Made by a program: the position numbers and the translations under genes
Notes under the pieces: generated by a model
What the model was told of the DNA's origin: nothing
Database searches by the model: none
Seen by the model: the letters and a program-made list of their open reading frames with translations, nothing else
Assembly: GCA_963277665.1 (NCBI GenBank)
Contig: OY728122.1
Span: 2,122,032,024-2,122,096,023 of the forward strand
Direction of reading: 5' to 3'
DNA from: Viscum album
Lineage: Eukaryota; Streptophyta; Magnoliopsida; Santalales; Viscaceae
Length of the DNA stretch: 64,000 nucleotides
Shown: positions 51,680-62,328 of the stretch, piece after piece
Layout: each line of letters starts with the position of its first letter
Numbering within the stretch: position 1 is the stretch's first letter

Positions 51680-52995
51680 GTGTCATTTGAGTATTATATT
51701 AATGATGTACATGTTATAAGCATTATAGAGTATATAAGGACTGTACTACAGTACTATTTCATTAAGAACATGAGATTTTGTGGAACTAAGAAAAGTGAAT
51801 CAATAGCAGGTTAATTCTTTTAAAAAATATATGGTTGAGAGAAAGATAAACCATAATATAGTTATGATATATAGGTAGTTATTTTGGAATAATATATGAT
51901 GGATTTTGATAAATAATATTGGACATTCTTGACTTCCTTGAAACTGATTAATAATTTTTATATTCCATCATTGTTGGAGATTACCACATTTTTGGATAGA
52001 AGGAGTATATTTAGTATTCTATAAGAAAAATGGGAGCATGAATGTAATAAATAAGGTTTTATTATAATTCAAGGTGTTACAATGTTTTAAAATAATACAT
52101 GATGAAGGTATTCACATGTTATTATGTGGAAAAAAGGATCTACATTTTGTTTACCTTCCTTATAAATTTTGGACAATGAGTTTGGATAGATGTATTTTGG
52201 ATAAGTCTAAAGGATGGAATCGATTCTATTTGACAAATTATATTGTTTTTAAGGATTAATAATTTATTGAGATTATTTTTGGAATGTCAAAAAAAGGACA
52301 ACCAGGAGTTTGGACGACAACCTGTCACGTCTGGCGAAATCGCGAGACTTGAACCTACAACCTATGGGCGACAAGGGTGCATGACCTACATTTGATTACA
52401 TGATATCTTGGTTTGTGTAATGTAGTTTTTTATATATAGTCTGAAAAATGAATTATAAATTCATTATTTTTTGAACCCAATATGATTACAATAAATAGAA
52501 TATTTTTAAATTCTATTATCTATTTGTGTGAAAGATGAGTTTGTGGTTTGAATTAGTTAAAGGATGAAACTATACTTGTCAACTATATTTTTTCCTCTTA
52601 TTCAATGAATAAAATAATTCTTAAACTTTAGGTAAGGGATATTAAAACCAAAAATGTGTTATTATAATAAATTATGTTTTCTTAAACCGATGATTTTTAA
52701 ATCATCATACATTGGTGGATTTGAGACTCTCAATTGTACACTAGATTGTGATTGATGACCTCAATCACACCCTATAAATATTTATGTTTTTCTCCAATTA
52801 TGTGTCTTTAATTACCACCAAGGTTCTTCTAGTCATGATCATAATTTGGGGGTGAGTTTTTCATTTCCCTTTCGCTCTTATTAAGAATAAATTTTATTGA
52901 ATCAATTTCTGATGTGGGTTTTCCACAAAGGTATTTTTTTATTTTTAACCTTTTATTTCTGATGAACAATATTAAATTGCGAGGACACAATTTAT
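51680..52995 (+). other. Non-coding 3' part of the internal segment
   Basis: AT-rich. The open frame 52074-52259 has no recognised motif. It contains one GC-richer patch (52290-52400) described separately and ends with the polypurine tract. Confidence 0.5.
52290..52400 (-). repeat. Possible tRNA-related (SINE-like) fragment
   Basis: On the minus strand GGTTCAAGTC (52346-52355), preceded by GTCGCCCATAGGTTGTA, resembles a Pol III B box in a T-arm context, and the minus-strand 3' side ends in TTTTTTTGAC. The GC content is clearly above its surroundings and no counterpart is seen in the array internals, so it may be a later insertion. No convincing A box is seen. Confidence 0.35.
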
Positions 52996-53010
52996 AGAAG
53001 AAGGGTATAA
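52996..53010 (+). promoter_or_regulatory. Polypurine tract of the 46499 element
   Basis: AGAAGAAGGGTATAA directly before TGTAACACCCC. It corresponds to GGAGGGAATAA in the array. Confidence 0.7.
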
Positions 53011-54664
53011 TGTAACACCCCAATATTTCATATTATGTTATCTCTTAAAAATAATTCGATAACTTTCACTACACGCTACACTGAGTTCGAGCACACCACG
53101 ACTTACCAAACTAGCCATTCAAAAAGCAGTTAAGAATAGTATTAACTGCATTTTGAATTTTATATATATCTTAAATAATTTTAACATTAATATTTTTTTT
53201 CTTAGACATAATAGAAGGACAAATTCATTTTTCTGATAAAATAAGTATTTTTCCAAAAATGCAATTTTACCACCTATTTATTGGAGAATCCATTTGATAA
53301 AATATAGTTGACACTTTTATATATTCATTTTAATTAATTTAAATTCTTATTTATATTATGTACATAAAATGTTTGTTTGGATAAATTTTTGGCACTTTTC
53401 TGATAACTTTTACATTTTGATGAATAGTGAAAAATAGTAAATTTTAATTAAAAACTACTTTTTTAATCGAAATAATTTATAGTGTTAAATTATGAATTTG
53501 AATGGTTTGGAAGAATAATTAGATTATATTTTTATCATTTAATACAGTGTAGGTAATTCTATGTAATCTCACATTTAAATTTGACACAAGAAAATGTCAA
53601 TCTTTTGATAGTTTTTTACTTTTTTTAAAAAAGCTTTTTGGTTTTAACAACGGAAATTAATTTCAAATTAATTAATGCCACATCTATGTTTCAAATTTGG
53701 TAAAATATAATTTATTTTTGAATTTTGAATATCAAAATTAACTTTGGGTGAATTTTTAGAATTTTTCTAAAAACATTAAATTTTTTATGAATAATGAAAA
53801 ACACTGTGTTATTGTTTAAAACTGACATTTTATTTAAATAATTAATTATATTATTTAAATTTATTTTAAGTCAAAATAGATATATAATACCTATATATTT
53901 TCAATTTAATTCATTGGAATCATTTTATAATAAAATTATATGTATAAATATTTATTGAACTTTTTTTTTCATTTACCCAGCTTCTAGGAGCATATTCAAA
54001 TTTGAATAAACCATAATTTTACTACTTCTATGAGTTGAATTTGAAAAATATGAGAAATAATGTTGAAATAAGTAAGTAAAATCTGGATCAATTAGATGAA
54101 AATAATTTTGTTCAATAGTAACTTTTGACTTTTATTTACCACAATTAAATGTAAATAGTGTAATTAAAGGTAAAAATGATATTATAATTACCCTAAATCA
54201 TGTCCTAATTATATTGGATAAGTTTAATTCTACCATATACAACCTGAGGAATAAAATATGATCCTTTTGGTCCACTTTTATTAGATTAGGAAATTTATTA
54301 TTATTTTATTTAAAGAAGAGTGAAAAGTATTAAATTCAAAGTTTAATAACTATACAATTTTTAATATGGGGTTATACATAAAATAAATTCTACTATAAAT
54401 ATTAATTATAAATTTAAAAAGATTCCCTACATCATGGTATTTTATTTATAATTTTTAGACATTAAATAATTGAATTTAATAATGACACAATGATGATGCA
54501 GTAATAACTTTATTAATGAAAGAATCAAGTAAATGGTATTATAAATATTACAAAAAATATAATTTCAATGTTTTGATGACGTCTACAACATTCCTACGTT
54601 AATATGACATGTTAGGGTAGATTCAATGTATTTTTTTCAATGTAATAATGTGGTTATGACTTTG
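53011..54664 (+). repeat. 3' LTR of the 46499 element, first 1.65 kb only
   Basis: It parallels 46499 to about 48138, up to GTTATGACTTT, after which the sequence changes to unrelated coding-like sequence. The missing 2.6 kb, including the TATA box, is either deleted or displaced beyond the window by the copia sequence. Confidence 0.8.
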
Positions 54665-55500
54665 AAGGATTTAAAACCTCCATTAAAGATCATGTCAGCA
54701 CCCAGGATTCCCAAGTGAAAATTCTTATTATTAGGTTGACCAAAAACATCAAGGAAACTGTATCTTTCTCTGTTAGTTCTCTTGCCTCCAAGCCTTCAAT
54801 AGAACTAAATCAGATTCGAGTTTTGATGAAGGAGGATCTTGGTTTAGAATCAACCAATGGCTTTGTGGACTCATCCGACCTGAGAAAAGTGGTGATTTCT
54901 ACTTGAGATTCAGCTTGAGAAATAATGAAGATAGTTCAAGACTATATGAGAGAAGCTTATGCCTCTTAGAAATAAGTGAAATAAAATGTAGACTACTATT
55001 TTCAAAGGATTTATACCAAACATCAACTCAACAATCACTTCAAACTTCTGTTAGAAAACCTGAATTTACCTTATATTAATCAAGCCTTCATAGATAAAGT
55101 CAGCAAGCTAAGGGAATTGGCTCCATCCATGGACAAATTCATAGAAAACAAGGATGATTTCATATCTGCTATAGAGAGAGGAGGGGGAATCATTGTGGAT
55201 TTCATAAATCTCTTGTTGCCTTTCATGCATGTTGATGCTAGGCCAGTGATTATACCTCTAGCTTTACCAAACTCTGCCTCTACTGGTTCTCTTGTTCAGA
55301 TGACTCCATCCCAAGCCATTCTAAGCCTTACACCTATGATCACTCAAAGAACTCCTTAGTACAGGCCAAGAATAATTTCAGTGGCTCAGCCTCCTATGAT
55401 TATTTCTGGAATTCCTAATCCTTCACCTGCATCTACACAGTCTGAATCCTCTTCTGATCCAAAAGGAAAATATCACATTGGGGACATGGATTGACTAGGT
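54665..55500 (+). pseudogene. 3' tail of a copia-associated extra ORF (putative ORF3)
   Basis: One main frame with stops: ILIIRLTKNIKETVSFSVSS, IELNQIRVLMKEDLGLESTN, then LRELAPSMDKFIENKDDFIS, and a proline/serine-rich end (QSESSSDPKGKYHIGDMD). I do not recognise the family from these residues. Its position just upstream of the polypurine tract of a copia element is where SIRE-like copia elements carry an additional ORF. It may be the C-terminal end of the same reading frame that starts at 63246, but the two segments do not overlap, so this cannot be shown here. Its left edge is cut abruptly against the gypsy LTR. Confidence 0.55.
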
Positions 55501-55883
55501 GGCTAAGATGTTTGATAGGAATCCCTTTTATTTTATTTCCATGTACCTTTTTCCAAATTGTAATACAAATGGATTTATTTTATTTTTCATTTTATTCATT
55601 TTCTCTTTGTTGTCTCCCACTTTTTGATTATCAAAAAGTGGGAGAAATATTATAATAGGGAAACATATATGGGTATAATAACTTTTATAAGAAAGGGGGA
55701 GAAATATTATCTAATAAAGAGATACTATGCTTTTCACCTCTAATACCATTGCATTTAATTCTACCTCTGATACATTATGCTCTATAATATACTGTTTTCT
55801 CTGATACAATTGAATTTAATGATATATCCTCTAATACAATTAATCATTATTTTAAAACTGTAATATCATAAGTTTTGATTATC
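55500..55883 (+). other. Non-coding spacer before the copia LTR with repeated PPT-like units
   Basis: Three versions of GGGAGAAATATTAT or GGGGGAGATTAT occur, at about 55638-55655, 55695-55712 and 55884-55900, the first and third preceded by the TTTTGATTATCAAAA dyad. No coding potential is seen. Confidence 0.6.
55614..55644. other. Perfect 15-bp inverted repeat carrying a polypurine tract
   Basis: CTCCCACTTTTTGAT at 55614-55628, one T, then its exact reverse complement ATCAAAAAGTGGGAG at 55630-55644. The right arm is itself polypurine-like (AAAAAGTGGGAGA). A shorter version with 7-bp arms (TTTTGAT-T-ATCAAAA) recurs at 55873-55887, just before the functional-looking tract. Confidence 0.9.
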
Positions 55884-55896
55884 AAAAAGGGGGAGA
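55884..55896 (+). promoter_or_regulatory. Polypurine tract of the copia element
   Basis: AAAAAGGGGGAGA next to the LTR start, the usual form in SIRE-like Ty1/copia elements. Confidence 0.8.
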
Positions 55897-56156
55897 TTAT
55901 TGACCTGACCTGTTTTGATAATCCCAATTATGCTTTCACATACTTTGATAAATTAATGTTTATCTAAATATTAATTCTTTCAATCTATGATATTCTATTA
56001 TCAAGATGATAATAATATTAAAAAAGTCCATGAAATATGTTAATAAATGTTTATCTATGTTTATAAAAGATTTGAATTAATTCTTACTCAATAAGATATG
56101 TTCTGCATAAAACAGATAAGTATTTAGTCACTAATTTTCTTATAGCTACTAATACA

Positions 56157-56660
56157 GTTCTACCGGTACTTAGTCTACCGATAGAAAAAGTCACCGATAA
56201 GCTTAGGTCATCGATACGCAGAGCAACCGGTATATACAAGTCCACCTATACAGACAGCTACTAATAGAAACTGAGCTACTGATAGAACAAGTCTACCGGT
56301 ATGCATAAGTCTACCGATACATATATCACTGATATAAAAGCGTGGCCACCGATACATCAAGCCACTGATACAAGATACTTTTACACCAGAGTTACCGATA
56401 GAGTAGGTCTACCAATATAAGAATGTCTACCGATATGAAGCTACCAATACAAAATGATCTACCAATAGAAGAAAAGTCAACCGATAGATGAAGTCACTGG
56501 TATATAGAGCTACCGATACAAGATCAAACAGCTATCGATACCAAGAGCTACCGATACAAGTTCAAACAGCAACCGATATAAGGAGCTACTGGTACATGAT
56601 CAAAGAGCTACCGATGGAAGGTCACTATTATATAAAGTCAACTGCTACCAACAGAAGGCA
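56157..56660. repeat. Degenerate minisatellite with core CTACCGATA
   Basis: More than twenty copies of ACCGATA or one-change variants (ACTGATA, ACCAATA, ACCGGTA), spaced irregularly by about 11-25 bases and separated by words such as AAGTC, GAGCTA and AAGATCAAACAG. ACTGATA and ACCAATA are exactly what CpG deamination on either strand makes from ACCGATA. Confidence 0.8.
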
Positions 56661-56841
56661 ACTGATGAAATACTGGCCAGTCAAACTCTATACTCTTAAT
56701 ATTATTTATTTATTAAACAAATGGTTATATTTGATGATTTTAATGCTATTAATGTTATTTAATGATAGTTTTTGGAATGTCAAGGAACCGTACCTAGTAC
56801 CCATGAAAATGGTAATCATTCTTTTTACCAGAACTGAAAGC

Positions 56842-56850
56842 TATAAAAGG
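56842..56850 (+). promoter_or_regulatory. TATA box of the copia LTR
   Basis: TATAAAAGG in the context GAAAGCTATAAAAGGAAGGAC, about 1.05 kb before the LTR end. Confidence 0.75.
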
Positions 56851-57897
56851 AAGGACTAAGACCGTGCAGATTTTAGAGAATCAAGGAACAAAGAAGGCAC
56901 ATGAAGGGTGAAAAAGGCAAGGGCTTAACTGCATTGAAAAGTGGTGCACTCACACAAAAGGAAAAAGCTACATTCATACTGGAAGATCACTGGACATACA
57001 CGAAGCCACTCATTCTTGAGGAGAACACAAGTTGCATCTTGAGTGAAGAACTACAATGAACTCTTCATGCACTCAAGTTGATCAAACTGAACTAGAAGAA
57101 TATGACACTCTGTTTTTCAGAAAAAATACTAGAGAAGGACTCAGAAGCATTTCTGATAAATCCAAAGAGTCCAGAGTTGTACTTCACATCACAAGAGCAT
57201 TCTAAACATTTATCTTTTCTTTTAGTGATTCATTTATTTACATTTCGAGCAGTGTTTATACTCTATATATTTATTACACACACTGTCTCATGTGCTAAGC
57301 TGGAGGAGTTCTAAATACTCATTCAAACTCTATAACTACCTTATACCCCACTATGGATAGTAGTAGTGGTCAAGTAAGACCAGGAAAGCCTGTGAGATGT
57401 TGTTTGTTTTCCCACGAAGAAATGTGGTAGAGGTATTTGTACTAGGACAGTGTTTTCACTGTTGGTTACCCCGATCTAGGGTTTGGATCAATTTATAAAA
57501 ATTGTTTGAGTGGACTATGTCTCGGCTTGAGACTGAACTTATTGGTAACATCTGCTATTTATTTTTGTTTAAGTCTAAATTATTCTACATATTTTATATT
57601 CTACTACTAATTACTTTGAAATACATATTGATTTAAAGTTACTTTGATAATTAAATTAGAAATTCTTTATACTTATTGTGATCCAGTAAGTTAGTTTCAA
57701 AAGTAAATTTAATATTCTGATTAAATTAACTGAGGCCTAATATGTCTTTGTGAAACTAATTGAACTTTTACAATCTGTATAAATTCACTACAGTTTAACT
57801 TGTTTTTAAATAGGGTATTTTTAAGAGAAATATTTTTAACAGAAATTTTTATTGGAACTCAATTCACCCCCCTCTTGAGTATCCACTCCGACCAACA

Positions 57898-57911
57898 TTT
57901 GGTATCAAAGG
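57898..57911 (+). promoter_or_regulatory. Primer-binding site of the copia element
   Basis: TTTGGTATCAAAGG directly after CCAACA. TTGGTATCA matches initiator tRNA-Met. Confidence 0.8.
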
Positions 57912-58041
57912 TTGTTTTTATTAATACGGGATTTCAAAACACTCTCTTTTTTTCAACTGTGATTTTAGGTGCATCTTTAAAGATCTTAAATTTCTGTTAT
58001 TCTAAATTTTATCTCTTTAAATATATTTTCTAAAATATAGT

Positions 58042-59140
58042 TATGCTCAATAGACTAGAAGGTGCTACTACCAACGTGCCACCTTTTTTAATGGTACAGA
58101 TTATGCCCAATGGAAACTTAAAATGAAAATTCACTTGAAAAGTATGGGTTTTGATATCTAGACTTCTATAGAGACTCAATATAAAATTCTAGAAACTGAT
58201 AGAACTACTTGGGATGAACCTACTAAAACAGCTTACAATAATAACTGTAAAGTTATGAATGCCATGTACTGTGCTTTAGCAGATGAAGAATTCAATTGCA
58301 TTTCTTCTTGCCAAACTGCCTATGAAATCAGGGTAACTTGGGTTGTTTCCTATGAGGTAACAACCAATGTTAAAGAAATGAGTTTAAATACCTATACTAT
58401 TAAATATGAAAACTTTAAAATGAATCATGATGAACCCATTTCTAACATGTAGCTCGGGTTCAATGATATTGTCAACACTGTGATCTCCCTTGGAAAATTT
58501 TTTCCAACAAAGGAACAAATTAGGAGGATATTAAGATGTCTAGCAGAAAGATGGAGTTGTTTTGATTAGATAATCATGCGACATCATAAAACTGCCTGTT
58601 AAAGAGCTTATTTGTAAGCTTATTATGTATGAGGAAGAACTCAAGGTGAATAAGGAAGAAGAAGATGAACCAAAAAGGAAGCCAGTGGCTTTTAATTCTA
58701 ATGCCTCTATAAGTAAAGACAAGTAGAAAGTTCACATAACTACTGAAAGTTCAACAAGCTAAAGTTCACATTCTGACAGAGATGCTGAGATGGCTCAAAT
58801 AGCTAGAAGATTTAAGAAATTCTGTAGGAAGAACAAATTCTTCAAAAAAATAAAACTACAAAGGTAAATATGACAACAAAGAACATTGGGAGAAGATTGG
58901 AAGAAAGCTGACAAGAGTGATGAGGTTGTTTTCTATGAATGTAAAAGAAAAGGTCACATTAAAGCAGATTGTCCAAAATTGAAGTTCAAGAAGAAACATG
59001 ACTATAAGGATAGTAAGTATAATAATGCAATGAAATCAACATGGAGTGATTCATAAGACACTTCATGCAATTTTAATTCTACTAAGGATAAAGATTCTCA
59101 TAATGCTAACACGTGTTTTATGAAAAAACACATCTCAGGT
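58042..59140 (+). pseudogene. gag: Copia Gag (broken)
   Basis: After the primer site the frame reads FFNGTDYAQWKLKMKIHLKS (family F-x-G-x-NY-x-x-W-x-x-x-M-x-x-x-L), then TAYNNNCKVMNAMYCALADE, SLNTYTIKYENFKMNHDEPI, DIVNTVISLGKFF and RRILRCLAERW, all in the order of the UBN2-type Gag domain. A frameshift then leads to ITKLPVKELICKLIMYEEEL. The zinc knuckle FYECKRKGHIKADCPK (58929-58976) has phenylalanine for its first cysteine. Stops interrupt it at about 58158, 58450 and 58567. It would form the particle shell and package RNA. Confidence 0.82.
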
Positions 59141-59149
59141 AACACTGGA

Positions 59150-59790
59150 CCCTCCTGCTTTAAATTCATATTATTCTGGAATTGATTCTGATTTTTATTC
59201 TGAATCTGAAAATATGTCTAGTGAAGAATTATTTGAATATTTTAATATACTATAAGAGACATGTAATGAATTAAAGGACAAGTGTAAAACCTTAAAGAAA
59301 TAGCATGCTTTATCTATCACTATTAAATCTGGTCTTGAGACTGAAAAGGAAAAGAATGCTCAACTGTTAAAAGAGAAAATTGAACTAAAGTTGTCCAATG
59401 AGAAATTAAGGAAGGACATAGACAAATTCACAAATGGAAAAGATAAAACTACTCAAATGTTAGGTAAACAAGTGGCACCAAAGTGTACTACTAGAATAGG
59501 CTATCATCCTGGACAAAGACAGTTTACCAAAAATCGATTTATTCCTAAATCTGGAAAAAATTCTACTTGTTCCAGTTCTAGAAATTCATATACCTAAACT
59601 AGTTATTCATATTGTTATAGATCAAACAAAGTTTATATTTAAAAATAAATTTATTCTTTAAATTATATGAGACCCATAATACAAATTTGGGTACCTAAAG
59701 CCTTGCTTGCTAACCTTTCTGGACCCAAGAAGATCTGGGTACCAAAATCATTTTCCATCTAAACCTGTTTTGTAGGAGACCTGCTTGAAG
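59150..59790 (+). pseudogene. Gag-protease linker with coiled coil
   Basis: A charged segment ETEKEKNAQLLKEKIELKLS followed by EKLRKDIDKFTNG looks like a coiled coil, as in SIRE-like Gag-Pol linkers. Further on, IWVPKALLANLSG and KKIWVPKSF are the two tryptophan-valine-proline repeats that commonly precede the copia protease. Stops break the frame at several points. Confidence 0.65.
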
Positions 59791-59794
59791 GGTT

Positions 59795-60102
59795 CTCACA
59801 TGAAGGTATGGTACTTGGATAGTGGATGTTCAAGGCACATGTCTGGAGATTATTAATGCTTAAATCTTAATAATGGTTTATGGAGTCTATGTCACCTTTG
59901 GTGATAATTCTAAAGGAAAAATCATCACCTGGGAAAAATTGGTAACATTAATTCAGTTTTAATTTCTAAAGTTTTATTTGTTGATGGACTAAAATATAAT
60001 CTGCTAATTATTTCTCAGTTATGTGATGATGGTTTCAATGTTAAGTATGAAAATGACTCTTGTAATGTTTTTAACTCTAAAAATGTTTTATTATTTTATT
60101 CC
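59795..60102 (+). pseudogene. Copia aspartic protease (broken)
   Basis: WYLDSGCSRHMSGD contains the DSG active site with the C-S-R-H-M context of plant copia protease. Two frame changes follow, then VLISKVLFVDGLKYNLLIIS and QLCDDGFNVKYENDSCNVFN (family V-L-x-V-P-x-L-x-x-NLLSVSQLCD). It would process Gag-Pol. It is inactive because the frame is broken right after the active site. Confidence 0.82.
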
Positions 60103-61173
60103 TTGAGAAATGAAAATGTTTATGTAGTTGATTTGAATTATTTAGTCAAACAAAATGTTACTTGTTTAAATGCTTTTCATAAAGAATCCTGGATTTGGCA
60201 CAGAAGACTAGGACACTGCAATACTCATTCACTTAGAAAACTGACTAGGAAGAACTTAGTTAGAGACCTACTTAACCTTGAATTCCCATCATACAAATTT
60301 TGTAATCCCTGTCAAAAGGGAAAGAAACATAATGTTTCTTTTAAATCAAAGAAATAAGTTTCAACTGCTCAACCTCTCGAGTTGGTTCACATGGACTTGT
60401 TTGGACCTTCAAGAGTTTCTTGTTTAAATTGGAAGCACTATGTCTATATCTTAGTAGATGAATTTTCTAGATATACTTGGGTATACCTATTATCTCACAA
60501 TAGTGAATCTTGTTCTTACTTTATTAAATACTCCAGGTCTGTAGAAAACCTTAGTGGACATAAGATTAAAACCCAAACAATTGATCATGATCGTGAGTTT
60601 GAAAATCATGAGTTTGAATCTTATTGCTCACACAATGGCTATAGTCACAATTTCTCTATCCCTAGGACACCTCAACAGAATGGTGTAGTAGAAAGAAGAA
60701 ATAGAACCCTTCAAGAAATTGCAAGAATAGTGCTTAATGAGTTTGACCTGCCTATTTATTTTTGGGCTGAAGCTATAAATACAGCTTGCTATATTATTTA
60801 TAGAGTCTTAATTAGACCTATTCTCAAGAAGACCCCATATGAACTATGGAATAATAGAAAACCCAAAGTTAGTTTCTTCATAGTCTTTGGCTGCAAAGTC
60901 TTTATTCTTAATACCAAGGATAATCTGGACAAGTTTTCTTCTAAAAGTGATGAAGGAATTTTTCTTGGTTATTCTTTAACTATAAAAGCCTATAGAGTTT
61001 TCAAAAAAAGAAACAAATGTGTGGAAGAATCTTCTCACATCAAGTTTGATGAAACTGATCCACATGAACCAAAGCCTTCTCTTGAAAATCTTGAAGAAGA
61101 TTTGAGTATTCTGGACCTTAATGATAAAACTAAAGAACCTGCTGTAAAAACATCAAGTTCTAGACATATTTGA
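60103..61173 (+). pseudogene. Copia integrase (GAG_pre-integrase and core)
   Basis: 60103-60357 has WIWHRRLGHCNTHSLRKLTR and CNPCQKGKK, the HHCC zinc-binding part. One TAA (60355-60357) separates it from the long frame 60382-61173, which holds the core: HMDLFGPSR with the first catalytic aspartate, VDEFSRYTWVYLL, TIDHDREFEN, where the family has SDHG-x-EF (second aspartate kept, glycine lost), FSIPRTPQQNGVVERRNRTL with the catalytic glutamate, FWAEAINTACYI and FGCKVFILNTKDNLDKFSSK. This is the best preserved protein region of the window, with all three acidic residues visible. Confidence 0.9.
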
Positions 61174-62328
61174 TAATATTATTCTATTGAACCTGAACCT
61201 ATAGATGAACATGAAATTTCTAGCCCTACCATTACAAGATCAACTAGGATTCTAAAGAATCATCCTTTGGATGTTGTTATTGGTAATCTTGATAGAGGGA
61301 CACAAACAATAGATTCTCTAAGAAACCAGGTTGAACATCAAGCCTTTCTTTCACAGCTATAACCTAAAAATGTCAACGATTCAATCAATGATGAATTTTT
61401 CGTAATGGCTATGCAAGAAGAGTTAAATCAATTAGAAAGAAACAAAGTCTGGGAATTGTTTGACATACCCAAGGACACTTTGACAATAAGCACTAAATGG
61501 GTTTTTAGAAACCAAGTTGATGAATCAGGAAATATAGTTAGAAACAAAGCTAGGATAGTTGCACAAGGATATATTCAAGAGGAAGGTATAGACTATGAGA
61601 AATCCATTTCACCTGTTGCTATATTATAATCCATTAGGATTCTACTTGCCTATGCTGCTCATCTGAATTTCAAGTTATATCAAATGTATTTCAAAAGTGC
61701 ATTTCTAAATGGTTTTATAATTGAAGATGTTTTTGTTGAATAGCCACCTGAATTTACTAATCCTTATTTTCCAAATCATGTTTTCAAACTTTCTCAAGCT
61801 TTATATGGTTTAAAGAAAGCTCCAAGATCTTGGTATGATAGACTTAGCAATTTTCTTAATTCAAAAAGTTTTACTAAAGGGATTTCTGATCCAACTCTTT
61901 TTATTAAAATAATTTCTAAAGATGTTTTGATAGTACAAAACTATGTTGATGATATTATTTTTGGATCATCTAAACATTATTTATGTAATGATTTCTCAAA
62001 GAGTATGCAAAATGATTTTGAAATTATTTTAATGGGAGAACTCAAATATTTTCTTGTATTTAATGTTTTTCAAAATGAAAGTGGTATTATTTTGAATCAA
62101 AGTCAATATAAAAAGGATATTTTAAAACTTTTTGGTTTGGATAGTATTAAGGAAAGTGATAATCCTATGAGTATAGTCTGTAAATTGGATGCAGATGAAA
62201 CTGGGAAACCAATGGATCAAAACAATTACAGAGGTATGATTGGAAGCTTCTTTACCTTTCTACAAGTCGACCAAATATTATTTTTAGTGTGTGTATGTGT
62301 GAAATATTTCAAGCTAATCCAAAATTAA
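61174..62328 (+). pseudogene. Copia reverse transcriptase (broken)
   Basis: A decayed linker is followed by MAMQEELNQLERNKVWELFD, TKWVFRNQVDESGNIVRNKA, RIVAQGYIQEEGIDYEKSIS, then after a TAA (family W-x-x-IR), MYFKSAFLNGF, VFVExPPEF with TAG for the expected CAG, FKLSQALYGLKKAPRSWYDR and the catalytic box YVDDIIFGS at about 61942. LMGELKYFLVF and SQYKKDILKLFGLD complete the palm/thumb. YVDDIIFGS and MGELKYFL fit the SIRE-like lineage. The enzyme would copy RNA to DNA; at least two stops prevent it. Confidence 0.9.

Larger units (their letters stand above)
46499..54664 (+). mobile_element. Second, diverged member of the array family, + strand, 3' LTR truncated
   Basis: LTR 46499-50728, internal 50729-53010, second LTR from 53011 to the break at about 54664. 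It shares with the array the LTR start (TGTAACACCC against TGTAACACACC), the U5 end (AATGCTCCGACTC...GGGCATTATA), the primer site GTTGGTATC, the leader block, the Gag tail, the purine tract style and the R/U5 palindromes. The LTR is 4.23 kb and the internal only 2.28 kb. No pol. It is the same kind of non-autonomous element in another subfamily. Confidence 0.82.
55898..57897 (+). repeat. Ty1/copia LTR (2.0 kb)
   Basis: It starts TATTGACC (family TGTTG, one G-to-A change) after the polypurine tract and ends AATTCACCCCCCTCTTGAG...CCAACA before the primer site, the typical ending of plant copia LTRs. It contains a CTACCGATA minisatellite (56157-56660) in U3 and a TATA box at 56842-56850. The open frame 56488-56859 is made of the minisatellite and is not a gene. 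Only this one LTR of the copia is in the window. Confidence 0.85.

Noticed and set aside
56157..56660. CRISPR-like array
   Set aside because: Repeat cores are only about 9 bases, spacing is irregular, spacers repeat each other and the context is a plant LTR.
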